Positions 48,688 to 56,252 of a DNA stretch of 56,252 bases are shown one piece after another. Source of the DNA: Ornithomonoglobus_A sp034090805. GTDB taxonomy: Bacteria; Bacillota; Clostridia; UBA1381. The DNA is taken from NCBI GenBank assembly GCA_034090805.1, contig JAXDRV010000059.1, positions 1-56,252 on the forward strand. The letters run 5' to 3'. Made by a program: the position numbers and the translations under genes. Numbering within the stretch: position 1 is the stretch's first letter; each line of letters begins with the position of its first letter. The notes under the pieces are model-generated. The model did no database searches, was not told where the DNA came from, and saw only the letters and a program-made list of their open reading frames with translations.

Positions 48688-50868
48688 TTATTGCTTAATC
48701 GTACCGAAATTACTCATCATAATATTCGGGAATCCATTAACTATTGCCCGCGCCTCTGCCGAAAGCTCAAAATCCTCGTTTTCGTAGGATTTAAAGCCGG
48801 GGTCGGACGTTCCGACGTAATTTCCCGTTGCGTCCGTAAGCTGCTCCAAGCCTCGGAAGCCCTCAGCGTTTACCGCTCCGTTTACGGTGCTTAACGCAAA
48901 CGCCGTATTGATGACTATATTATCCTTAAATTCATTCGTTTTTGACATATTCGGATGCTCGTTAAAGAATTGGTAAAGCTCCGGAAACTGCTGTCCGTAA
49001 ACAGGCAGATATTCTTTTATCTGCTTTTTAAGCTCCGATACCTTCGCTCCGTTTATGGTGTTGTCAACCGTAACGGTTTGTCCGTTTGCGTCCGTTTTTT
49101 CCACCGTATCGGGATAGAGCGTTCCGTCCTCCGCAGCCGCAATCTCACGGTACGCCTGACCGTTTATGTACGTTGCACTGCAATCCACAAACAGATTGTG
49201 TGTTATCCTATTCCGTGTTCCCTCGGCCGTTACCGCTCCGATGTTATTGTTGTTGCCATCGCCTATTTTATAGAACAGATTTCCGTACACGTTCAGTCCG
49301 CAGCCCTTGTTGTCGGAACGGATTGCCCTGACGTTTATCTGATGTATGCCGTTCATGGAGCTTCTGCCTATATCGTGGAAGTAATTTCCGTGAATTTTAT
49401 TGCCACGCTCCCACGGGAAACAGGAATTGTTTGCATAAACAGCGTCCATGTCGCTGAACTCCGTAACAAGATTGTCAAATTCGTTGCCGTATATGTCGTT
49501 GTTCACTCCGTAAAAAATCAGTCCCGTATGCGGTCCATCATGGACGTAATTCCTTGCGGCAGTCGCTCCGACGCATCTGTAGCCAAGGTTGATGCCCGCC
49601 TTATAGCTGCGTTCGAGCCTTGCAAAATTGTATATGTCGTTATTGCATATCATAATATTGTTTGAAACAAGCCCGGCATAATCGCCGCAGTTTGTAAACT
49701 GCATTCCGTCCTGTCCGACATCATGCACGCTGCATGAGCGAACCGTTATGCCGTTTGAGTAGTCCATGCGCATTCCGTTTGCGCCGAAGCTGCTTATTTC
49801 GCAGTTTTCAAACGTTATTCCGCTGTTGTTCTTTCCCGTTACCGCCGAGCCTCTGCCGCCCTTGAAGTTAATGTTTTCAAAGTGTATATTTTCACAATCC
49901 TCAAGCCTCATTAAGTCGTCCGGAGTTTTTGAAGTGTATTCCTTTTGATTTTTTGTGGGCATCGTAACGGTTAAGACTGAATTTTTGCTCGCTTTTTCCG
50001 GCGGATAAAAATACAGCATACCGTTTTCGCGGTCTATGTAATATTCGCCGGGTGCGTCAAGCTCCTCGGGGATATTCTCAAACCGATAATACGGCTTGGT
50101 ATAATAATTTTCAACAGCTCCCTCTTTTAAATAAACTCTTTTTTCCGTTTCATCATATTTACTTACGGGATAATAGTCAAATTCATAATTCGGGCCGAGA
50201 GTTCCGGCAAGCCATGCCTCGCTCTGCCTACTCCATTGTGACGGACGGTCATAATCCACCTCAAAGCTGCACCCGTTCGCTATCCCTCTCAAGCTTCTTT
50301 TCCCGTATTCATCTACGGACACAATTCCTTTAAAATCATCGTTCGGCCAGCCGGCAAGCCGCTGCATTTCACCGTCAAGGCTCAATTCTGCCTGAGCCTC
50401 CTTATCCTCGGTTATCAGATGCCCTCTGCGGGAAATTTCGCCGTAATCGGTAATCCCCGCCGCCTTGAGGTCATACTGCAAAATGCTGCCCGCCGCCGGC
50501 TTGTCGATAATTTTATCGGTAAAGGCACTGTCCGCCCTCGTCATGGACGAAAGCGGTATATCAACGCCGCCGTTTAAGGTTACGCTCTCATTTTTGTATG
50601 CGCTTATCCTGAGCGGTGCATACCATTTCCCTTTATACGACAAATTAATTGTTTGGGATATATAGTATACACCATCTCTCATATAAATGTCAACTATATT
50701 TTGACTTTTGGCAGCGGAAACCGCACGTTCAAGAGTTCTCACGGGAGAATCCATCGTTCCGTCCGCCGAATCATCGCCATCGGGAGATACGTATATTGCC
50801 TGACCGTCCGTTATCAGAAAGGGGTGACAGCCGCCTTTCTCGGCTTCATACCCGATACGCTGTCCCAC
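48688..50868 (-). CDS. Right-handed beta-helix module lacking signal peptide and SLH (GH141-like), copy 3
   Basis: This 726-residue frame encodes the same catalytic module as the genes at 35406 and 45983 (AIYVSPDGDDSADGTMDSPV, QAELSLDGEMQRLAGWPNDD, ELDAPGEYYIDRENGMLYFY, EFSDMDAVYANNS). It has no signal peptide or SLH part, and the GTG at 50868 has no ribosome site. Its first 17 codons overlap the end of the propeller gene in another frame. The real start of the domain is near ITDGQAIY, immediately after the propeller stop. It is therefore likely either the second half of a fused protein, reached by -1 frameshifting or split by a mutation, or a gene that lost its head. Confidence 0.75.
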   Translation of the reverse strand: MGQRIGYEAEKGGCHPFLITDGQAIYVSPDGDDSADGTMDSPVRTLERAVSAAKSQNIVDIYMRDGVYYISQTINLSYKGKWYAPLRISAYKNESVTLNGGVDIPLSSMTRADSAFTDKIIDKPAAGSILQYDLKAAGITDYGEISRRGHLITEDKEAQAELSLDGEMQRLAGWPNDDFKGIVSVDEYGKRSLRGIANGCSFEVDYDRPSQWSRQSEAWLAGTLGPNYEFDYYPVSKYDETEKRVYLKEGAVENYYTKPYYRFENIPEELDAPGEYYIDRENGMLYFYPPEKASKNSVLTVTMPTKNQKEYTSKTPDDLMRLEDCENIHFENINFKGGRGSAVTGKNNSGITFENCEISSFGANGMRMDYSNGITVRSCSVHDVGQDGMQFTNCGDYAGLVSNNIMICNNDIYNFARLERSYKAGINLGYRCVGATAARNYVHDGPHTGLIFYGVNNDIYGNEFDNLVTEFSDMDAVYANNSCFPWERGNKIHGNYFHDIGRSSMNGIHQINVRAIRSDNKGCGLNVYGNLFYKIGDGNNNNIGAVTAEGTRNRITHNLFVDCSATYINGQAYREIAAAEDGTLYPDTVEKTDANGQTVTVDNTINGAKVSELKKQIKEYLPVYGQQFPELYQFFNEHPNMSKTNEFKDNIVINTAFALSTVNGAVNAEGFRGLEQLTDATGNYVGTSDPGFKSYENEDFELSAEARAIVNGFPNIMMSNFGTIKQ

Positions 50869-53264
50869 ATATATACTTTCATTACCGAGCCGGACGGAAT
50901 GTCATCGTTTAATTTGATGTTATCCTTTACAGTACCCGAAACACCTGCTTCAATTGTATGTGAGGTCTTTTGAACCTGTACAAGCACTCCGTTTGAGTAA
51001 ACAGCCGAAATCAGGTCGAAGGTATAATCGCTGCTTGTTTTGTTGATTCCGTTTACTTTTACGCTCAGCATTTTTCCTGCCTCTGCTCCCAACGCTTCAG
51101 CACATTCGCTTGCCTTTACATATTCATATGTGCCGTCTGAATTTTTCGCCATGAAAATAACATCACTGTCGGTATCGTCCGTTGATGTAGCGATAAATTT
51201 ATCGCCTGCCTTGAATACGTTTGTAAAGGGCATTGTGTTTGCACTTTTTACGTTTGATGCAGCCGGAACCTTTGAAAGGGTAACTTCTCCGAGCTTAAAG
51301 TTGGCAGTATCGGGAGCGGTATATACATATCCGTCCTTGCCCGCAAACATAAACTCACTGCCATTTGTGTCTATGGCTGAACATACAATGTTTCCGGTAA
51401 CTACCGGACCCTGCTCATACGTGCCGTCCTTGCCTACTATTGATGTTCTGTATCCTGCGGTTGATACTGCCACGAACTTTTTAAGGTTTTTGCTGAATAC
51501 TGCGTCCGTTACAGCTCCGGAGCTTGCTACTGCGTCTATTCCTTTCCATTTGTCAAGTTCATTTTCTGCTTTGCTATCGTTATTTCTTACTGCACAGTTT
51601 CCGTTTTGAGCCATAAAAACAGCCGGGTCTGCATCATCACTGACAGCAATCTGATTCATGTACCATGCTTTGCTTACATTTGTAACTCCAAAATATGTCA
51701 TTGATGCGCTATTCCATGCCGTATACGTCCTGAACTGTCTGCCGTTGTTTGTAGTGTAGAGCTTATCACCCGATACAACTATGTCGGTATTAAGTCTAAA
51801 ATCTGTATCAAGCTCGGGTACTAAGTTGCCATCTGCGTCTTTATTATCCTTCATAAGAATGGCTTTCCAACTAATACCGTCTGTTGATACAAGCGATACT
51901 CCTGAATGATCCGATGTTGATGCAGAAACGATAAAATGTCCCTGTGACTCCCACCATACGGCGCCGTTTCTAACCTCTGTATAGCTCTTTATACTTCCAT
52001 CCTCGTTAAAATTTCTCTTTGAGAATGTATATCCCGTATAAGTTTCCGTCCAGTCTGTTCCGTTTGATGAAATAAATATTTTACCCCAATATTTATTGTT
52101 TGCATCGGGTTTTGTTGTATCACCGTAAACAATATATTTGTTAAGCGACGGACTGTATGTTCCGCCGATAAGCCTTACACCGTCAAACGGATTTGCCGCC
52201 GTAACCTCTGGCGAACCGATTTCGAGATATTCTTCAACGTATTCTTTGACGTTGCAGTACTGCGTTGTATCGCATGTATAGATTTGTGTCTTGCTCAGTG
52301 CAATAAATTTATTACTGCCTGAAAATTCAATTTTTCTTACTGGCTCGCTGCATACGGTTGTTCCGTCCTTAGTGCTAATCTGCGTCCATTCCGTATCAGC
52401 ATTGATTCCGTCTGCGGAATTTGCCGTATAGTACATTTCGCCGCTGCCTGTCCCTATCACAATATAGCTGCTGTTTGATGCTATTGCAGTTACGTTACCC
52501 GGCGCATAGATTTTAGCAAATCCCTCAACACCCTTTGTAACAAAAATCTCACTCGTTCCGTCTATTGACATAAACTGCTCCGAGGGTTCGTTATAAATCA
52601 TCTCGATCGGACTTGACGGAATTGCCGTATTGTTGTTTAAAACAGATGTACTCCATGTGTTGTCTGCCGTATTAAGCGTTGTGCTGCACAATTTATTCTG
52701 ATTATGAAGCAATACAGATATTTGACCGTCCTTTACGGTACTTGCCGCTATTGTATACGGATAACTTGAGGGATATGTGCTGAACTGATTGTTTGCCATG
52801 TTTGTTTCTGTTGTTTTTATCGCAGAAACCGCATTTGACAAGCCGCCTATCAGATAGCCTCCCGAGGTTGTTATTACCTCATTTGATCCGCCTTGTATAA
52901 CTGCATTTCCTATCCATGTTTTACCGTCTGTCGAAGTCAGAGTCGTTGTTGCACAGTGAACAACAAATACTCCCGCCTCAGCCCAGTATACAAGCTGCTG
53001 CTGCGATGGCTTGTTTGAGGAAACAAGTGCATTGCCAATGCTTCTTACAGATGTCCATGTAAGTCCGCCGTCCTCCGAGCAATAAAGCTTTGCTCCTGTC
53101 CAGCTTGCATCCTTCGCCAATGCAACATACGTATCACCGTTATGCGCAATATCAACGAATGTATATCCGCTGTCAATCGCAAAATCCGCCGCCGATACGG
53201 GCACCGCAATCGCTCCGCTAAACATCATAGCCAATGATAAAATCATTAAAATTACTTTTTTCAT
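50814..53264 (-). CDS. Secreted beta-propeller protein
   Basis: An 816-residue protein. Signal peptide: KKVILMILSLAMMFSGAIAV. Two propeller-like halves follow, with BNR-type repeats such as LYCSEDGGLTWTS and LTSTDGKTWIG in the first and IFISSNGTDWTET and SLVSTDGISWKA in the second. The C-terminal 90 residues form a beta domain ending MKVYMWDSVSGMKP, a motif common at the end of clostridial surface proteins. No SLH domain is present. The stop TGA at 50814 directly follows the heptamer C CCT TTC, and -1 slippage would continue into the beta-helix module. GGAAAGGAAG lies before the ATG. Confidence 0.8.
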   Translation of the reverse strand: MKKVILMILSLAMMFSGAIAVPVSAADFAIDSGYTFVDIAHNGDTYVALAKDASWTGAKLYCSEDGGLTWTSVRSIGNALVSSNKPSQQQLVYWAEAGVFVVHCATTTLTSTDGKTWIGNAVIQGGSNEVITTSGGYLIGGLSNAVSAIKTTETNMANNQFSTYPSSYPYTIAASTVKDGQISVLLHNQNKLCSTTLNTADNTWSTSVLNNNTAIPSSPIEMIYNEPSEQFMSIDGTSEIFVTKGVEGFAKIYAPGNVTAIASNSSYIVIGTGSGEMYYTANSADGINADTEWTQISTKDGTTVCSEPVRKIEFSGSNKFIALSKTQIYTCDTTQYCNVKEYVEEYLEIGSPEVTAANPFDGVRLIGGTYSPSLNKYIVYGDTTKPDANNKYWGKIFISSNGTDWTETYTGYTFSKRNFNEDGSIKSYTEVRNGAVWWESQGHFIVSASTSDHSGVSLVSTDGISWKAILMKDNKDADGNLVPELDTDFRLNTDIVVSGDKLYTTNNGRQFRTYTAWNSASMTYFGVTNVSKAWYMNQIAVSDDADPAVFMAQNGNCAVRNNDSKAENELDKWKGIDAVASSGAVTDAVFSKNLKKFVAVSTAGYRTSIVGKDGTYEQGPVVTGNIVCSAIDTNGSEFMFAGKDGYVYTAPDTANFKLGEVTLSKVPAASNVKSANTMPFTNVFKAGDKFIATSTDDTDSDVIFMAKNSDGTYEYVKASECAEALGAEAGKMLSVKVNGINKTSSDYTFDLISAVYSNGVLVQVQKTSHTIEAGVSGTVKDNIKLNDDIPSGSVMKVYMWDSVSGMKPRKAAVTPF
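50817..50823 (-). promoter_or_regulatory. Candidate -1 ribosomal frameshift site
   Basis: On the coding strand the codons are ACC CCT TTC TGA TAA. C CCT TTC fits X XXY YYZ in the correct phase. After a -1 slip the next codons read CTG ATA ACG GAC (LITD), entering the beta-helix frame. No clear stem-loop is seen downstream. Confidence 0.4.
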
Positions 53265-53296
53265 GTCTTTCTTCCTTTCCTTAAACTCGTTTGTGA

Positions 53297-54187
53297 TTAT
53301 CCTTTAACCGCTCCCACGGTCAGTCCCTTTGCAAAGTATTTCTGGAAGAACGGGAACACAACAAGCATCGGCCCCGCAGCTACCATACACATCGCAAATC
53401 TTATTGTTGTTGACGGGAGATTTGACACATCAAGGTCAATTCCCGCAACAGGTGCGCTGTCTGCCATATTCTTAACAAATTCTGCCTCACGCAGTATCTT
53501 CTGCAGCAGATACTGCAACGAATACAGCTCCGTTGATTTTATGTAGATCAGCGCAGTGTTCCAGTCGTTCCATCTTGCCAAAAGCGTAAGCAGCGATATT
53601 GTTGCGATAACGGGCTTTGACAAAGGAAGAACTATCTTAAAGAAGATTTGCAGCTCGCTTGCGCCGTCTATTTTCGCCGCCTCCGTCATTGACTGCGGAA
53701 GTCCCTGGAAAAATGTTCTTATTACTATTACATGAAAGGCATTTACAAGGAACGGCAGAATGTAAACCCATATCGTGTCGCCCATATGCAGATACCTCGT
53801 CATCCATACATAGCTCGGAATTAAGCCTCCCGAAAACAGCATTGTGAAAAATATAAAAAACGTAACCGGCTTTTTATATTTGTAATTCGGCTTTGACAGC
53901 GGATATGCCATCATTGACATTATCACCACTCCGAAGAATGTCGCCGCAAGCGAATATATTATTGTTATCTTATACGAATCTATCAGCTGCTGAGGTGTTC
54001 TGAAAACGTATTTGTACGCCTCAACCGAAAACTGCGACGGTATCAGTCCGTAGCCGCTTTCCAAAAGTGCCGTTTCGTCGGTAAACGATGCCGATATTAT
54101 CAGCACAAACGGAAGTATGAACATAAGTGAGCCGATAATAAAGAAAAGATTGATTACCGCTCCCGATACGCTGTGTTTTTTCTTCAT
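53297..54187 (-). CDS. Carbohydrate ABC transporter permease (YtcP/LplC-like)
   Basis: A 296-residue inner-membrane protein with six helices. It has the EAA loop EAAKIDGASELQIFFKIVLP that contacts the ATPase and ends FFQKYFAKGLTVGAVKG, the typical tail of CUT1-type MalG/YtcP proteins. It works with the permease encoded 13 bases upstream and the lipoprotein at 38315 to import oligosaccharides. GAGGGGGT is seven bases before the ATG. Confidence 0.93.
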   Translation of the reverse strand: MKKKHSVSGAVINLFFIIGSLMFILPFVLIISASFTDETALLESGYGLIPSQFSVEAYKYVFRTPQQLIDSYKITIIYSLAATFFGVVIMSMMAYPLSKPNYKYKKPVTFFIFFTMLFSGGLIPSYVWMTRYLHMGDTIWVYILPFLVNAFHVIVIRTFFQGLPQSMTEAAKIDGASELQIFFKIVLPLSKPVIATISLLTLLARWNDWNTALIYIKSTELYSLQYLLQKILREAEFVKNMADSAPVAGIDLDVSNLPSTTIRFAMCMVAAGPMLVVFPFFQKYFAKGLTVGAVKG

Positions 54188-54200
54188 TTATATGACCCCC

Positions 54201-55148
54201 TCAGAACAGTGAATTTTCCGGTGATATTTTCTTTACGATAAGATTTGTGCCGACAACCATTATCAGTCCGACAACCGACTGGAACAGTCCGACAGCTGTC
54301 GTAATTCCTATATCGTCACCGGTTCTTAAGCCTCGGTACACGTATGTGTCGATAATATCCGTTGTGGGATAAAGCAGTCCGACGTCCCTCGGTATTGTAT
54401 AGAACAATCCGAAATCACCCTTTATAATATGTCCAACGTCAAGTATCGTCAGTATCGTCATGAGCGGCACAAGCGATGGTATCGTGATGTATATAATCTG
54501 CTTAAACCTGCTTGCTCCGTCTATCTCCGCCGCCTCAAACAGCTGCTCGTCAATTCCCATCAGCGCCGCATAATACATGATACATTTTAAACCTATATTC
54601 TTCCACAGGTTGACTATCGGCAGTATGAACACCCAATATTTCGGCTCGGAGTACCATTGCAGTCCCTCTCCGCCCAGAGCCTTTATCATTCTATTTAAAA
54701 CACCCATGTTCGGCTCAAGAAGTATGTAGGTTATATATCCGACAATTACCCATGACAGGAAGTGCGGCAGAATCATGCTCGTCTGATAAAATTTCAGCGC
54801 AATCCTGTTCTTTATTTCATAAAGCAATATCGCAACGAACACCGCCGAAATGATACCGAGAACTATGAACAGCAATCCGTAACCCACGGTGTTGCGCCCT
54901 ATCCTCCATGCGTCCTGCGAGGTGAAGAAAAACTTGAAATTTTCAAGCCCCACCCATTTGCTGCCGAAAATACCAAGGTTGTTTCTGTAGTCCTTAAAGG
55001 CTATTATAATTCCGAACATCGGTATGTATGCAAAAACCGTAAGCAGAATTATTCCCGGAACCAACAGTACCGACAGCTCCGCATTGTCTCTGAAGTCCTT
55101 AAGCCTGCTCTTTTTTCTTGTCTGTGATTTTGTTTTTAGCTTGCTCAT
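54201..55148 (-). CDS. Carbohydrate ABC transporter permease (LplB/YteP-like)
   Basis: A 315-residue membrane protein with six helices and the EAA loop EAAEIDGASRFKQIIYITIP. LLVPGIILLTVFAYIPMFGI and IAFKDYRNNLGIFGSKWVGL are typical of the LplB/YteP branch that imports uronate-containing oligosaccharides such as rhamnogalacturonan fragments. It opens the operon. ATG 55148 is preferred over the longer frame (to 55202) because GGAAAGGAAG precedes it, and the latter would start within the promoter. Confidence 0.92.
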   Translation of the reverse strand: MSKLKTKSQTRKKSRLKDFRDNAELSVLLVPGIILLTVFAYIPMFGIIIAFKDYRNNLGIFGSKWVGLENFKFFFTSQDAWRIGRNTVGYGLLFIVLGIISAVFVAILLYEIKNRIALKFYQTSMILPHFLSWVIVGYITYILLEPNMGVLNRMIKALGGEGLQWYSEPKYWVFILPIVNLWKNIGLKCIMYYAALMGIDEQLFEAAEIDGASRFKQIIYITIPSLVPLMTILTILDVGHIIKGDFGLFYTIPRDVGLLYPTTDIIDTYVYRGLRTGDDIGITTAVGLFQSVVGLIMVVGTNLIVKKISPENSLF

Positions 55149-55186
55149 TGAACAACTCTTCCTTTCCTCTCCTATTCTATGCTTAT

Positions 55187-55215
55187 ATTTTACCACCTGC
55201 AAACTGCCGCCGCAA
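55187..55215 (-). promoter_or_regulatory. Promoter of the PUL transport operon
   Basis: Minus strand TTGCGG and TAAAAT with a 17-base spacer, about 39 bases before the start at 55148. No terminator of 12 bp or more is seen from here down to 35397, so one transcript of about 20 kb is possible. Confidence 0.55.
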
Positions 55216-55306
55216 GAATAAAAAATTTACTTTTTGTTAATATATTAACCTGTTTTTGTTTTTTATTGATATTTTTAAAATCTCTACCGGACGACCCTTG
55301 ACGTTA

Positions 55307-55464
55307 TAATATTATGATTAGGCGATTGTAAAACTCAAGCTTTCCTCGGAATTTGAAAGTGCTTGTGAGTGTGTTCGAACGAGTCACCTTAAGGGATGCT
55401 TGAAAATTCAAAAATACTCTCAAATTCAAAACCGGCATTTTACAATTACTTAAAATTATGATAT
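55307..55464 (-). repeat. Family B MITE-like element with 12-bp imperfect direct repeats
   Basis: Ends TAGGCGATTGTAAAACTC and, inverted, AAGTAATTGTAAAATGCCGG. The core GGAATTTGAAAGTGCTTGTG pairs with the inverse of AAAAATACTCTCAAATTC. TAATATTATGAT on the left and TAAAATTATGAT on the right differ at one base. The 382-base gap 55149-55530 holds this element, the operon promoter and AT-rich sequence only. Confidence 0.7.
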
Positions 55465-55530
55465 AAAGCAAGCATTTCCCCAAAACAAAAACAGACGCAT
55501 TATGCACAATACGGATGTTTGCTTCATTTT

Positions 55531-55698
55531 TTACAGCTTAAACGCAAACACGCTTTCGGCTGTTACACCCTGAGTTTTTGTCAGCTCATCAGCCGCCTGC
55601 TGATATGTAAGACTGTTTACAATCGCAGATTCCGCGGCTATATTCTCTGTTTTGAATTTTCTTATTTCAATGCTCGGTTCTGTATAATTCGTTTTCAT
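55531..55698 (-). CDS. Small 55-residue protein, unknown
   Basis: The ORF begins MKTNYTEPSIEIRKFKTENI and ends ESVFAFKL. AGAGGAG lies 10 bases before the ATG, 32 bases after the stop of the propeller gene at 55731, so the two are probably cotranscribed. The start resembles the many short clostridial proteins of the type MKxxYxxPxxEIxxF, whose role is unknown. No signal peptide or Cys is present. Coding is supported by the ribosome site and by the spacing, not by any family I can name. Confidence 0.6.
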   Translation of the reverse strand: MKTNYTEPSIEIRKFKTENIAAESAIVNSLTYQQAADELTKTQGVTAESVFAFKL

Positions 55699-55730
55699 TT
55701 CACATCATGCTCCTCTCATAAAATCCCGCT

Positions 55731-56252
55731 TTATTCCGTCAGCATTTGAACGCTTACCTGTGCGTTATCAAGCTTTTCCGCATTATCCGAAATTAAAATT
55801 ATACCGAATTTCATCGTTGCGTCAACGTTCGCCAGGCTCTTTGTCTGCGATTCGCCGTTTACCGTTACCTTAACGCCCTTTATTTTATCGTTTGCCTGTG
55901 TAATCTCAAACGAGGCGATCTTTGCATGATAGCCGTCATTCTGCGATATTACCTCTTGCGAAAAATCAGGTGTGCTTATCTGCGGCAGAGTATTATATTC
56001 GCTTACATTGCAGTATCCGTCAATACTGCCCTTGTAAATTTGAGTTGTGCCGAGTGCAACAAACTCGCTGTCACTTGAAAAAGCAAAATTCTTGACCGGC
56101 TCTGTCCCTGCCGATGCTCCGGCAAAAGGCTTAATCTCCGTCCAGACGGTGTCGCTCGTTATAGGTGCATTGTTGGTGTAATACATAGTCCCGTCACTCA
56201 TTCCGACAACAATATATTTGTCGCTTGCATTCACACCCGTGACGTTTACGTT
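55731..56252 (-). CDS. C-terminal part of another propeller protein (5' end outside the window)
   Basis: The frame is open to the window edge, so at least 173 residues are seen. The segment SDKYIVVGMSDGTMYYT, followed by EPVKNFAFSSDSEFVALGTT and YCNVSEY, matches the propeller protein at 50814 (SSYIVIGTGSGEMYYT, EPVRKIEFSGSNKFIALSKT, YCNVKEY). The last 100 residues (FEITQANDKIKGVKVTVNGE) form a different beta domain from that of the relative. It ends with the stop at 55731, without an SLH part. It is the third propeller paralogue in the locus. Confidence 0.78.
   Translation of the reverse strand, partial: NVNVTGVNASDKYIVVGMSDGTMYYTNNAPITSDTVWTEIKPFAGASAGTEPVKNFAFSSDSEFVALGTTQIYKGSIDGYCNVSEYNTLPQISTPDFSQEVISQNDGYHAKIASFEITQANDKIKGVKVTVNGESQTKSLANVDATMKFGIILISDNAEKLDNAQVSVQMLTE

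Overview
The window looks like a chromosomal segment of an anaerobic Clostridia-type Firmicute, of the gut Oscillospirales/Monoglobus sort. This rests on strong AGGAGG-type ribosome sites, frequent TTG and GTG starts, TTGACA/TATAAT promoters, many S-layer-homology (SLH) proteins, a copper-amine-oxidase-like stalk domain, LplB/YtcP-type sugar transport, and a bacterial PurO-type IMP cyclohydrolase. Taxonomy is inferred from gene content only.

Layout. 1-3.2 kb: minus-strand purine operon purE-purM-purN-IMP cyclohydrolase. 3.4-4.0 kb: HAD phosphatase. 4.2-8.3 kb: mltG-trmR-trhP-small Cys protein, which matches the yrrL-yrrM-yrrO neighbourhood for wobble-uridine modification of tRNA. 8.4-9.4 kb: orphan PqqD-like/HPr-kinase-like pair. 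9.6-10.6 kb: SLH protein. 10.6-12.9 kb: small Cys protein and a Na/Pi cotransporter with an apparent PhoP box. 13.2-23.6 kb: mixed plus-strand housekeeping genes (unknown membrane protein, SigB/F-type sigma factor, pyrE, stalk-domain protein, SLH protein, rnmV, DJ-1, CvpA, prfB with its programmed frameshift, split chromate transporter), plus larE on the minus strand and a likely type I toxin-antitoxin locus near 19.5 kb.

From 23.7 kb to the end, essentially everything is on the minus strand. It forms a large Gram-positive polysaccharide-utilisation locus: ABC permeases, lipoprotein binding protein, beta-propeller proteins, SLH-anchored beta-helix proteins, a GH28-like beta-helix enzyme, a heparinase II/III-like enzyme, a GH94-type phosphorylase, SGNH esterases, a serine hydrolase and L-fucose isomerase. 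The model is wall-attached binding and cutting, import of oligosaccharides, and cytoplasmic breakdown by enzymes that lack signal peptides. The substrate is unknown; an acetylated, fucose- and uronate-containing glycan such as a pectin fraction would fit.

The most unusual signals are non-coding. Two families of palindromic, MITE-like elements (A and B) occur repeatedly between genes. Several copies are flanked by 11-13 bp direct repeats, exactly 13 bp in three cases, and most sit right at the ribosome-binding site of the next gene. Two family A copies have duplicated the Shine-Dalgarno sequence itself. Other notable points are two convergent consensus promoters around a 20-residue hydrophobic ORF, and a beta-propeller/beta-helix gene pair joined by a -1 slippery heptamer directly before the stop codon.
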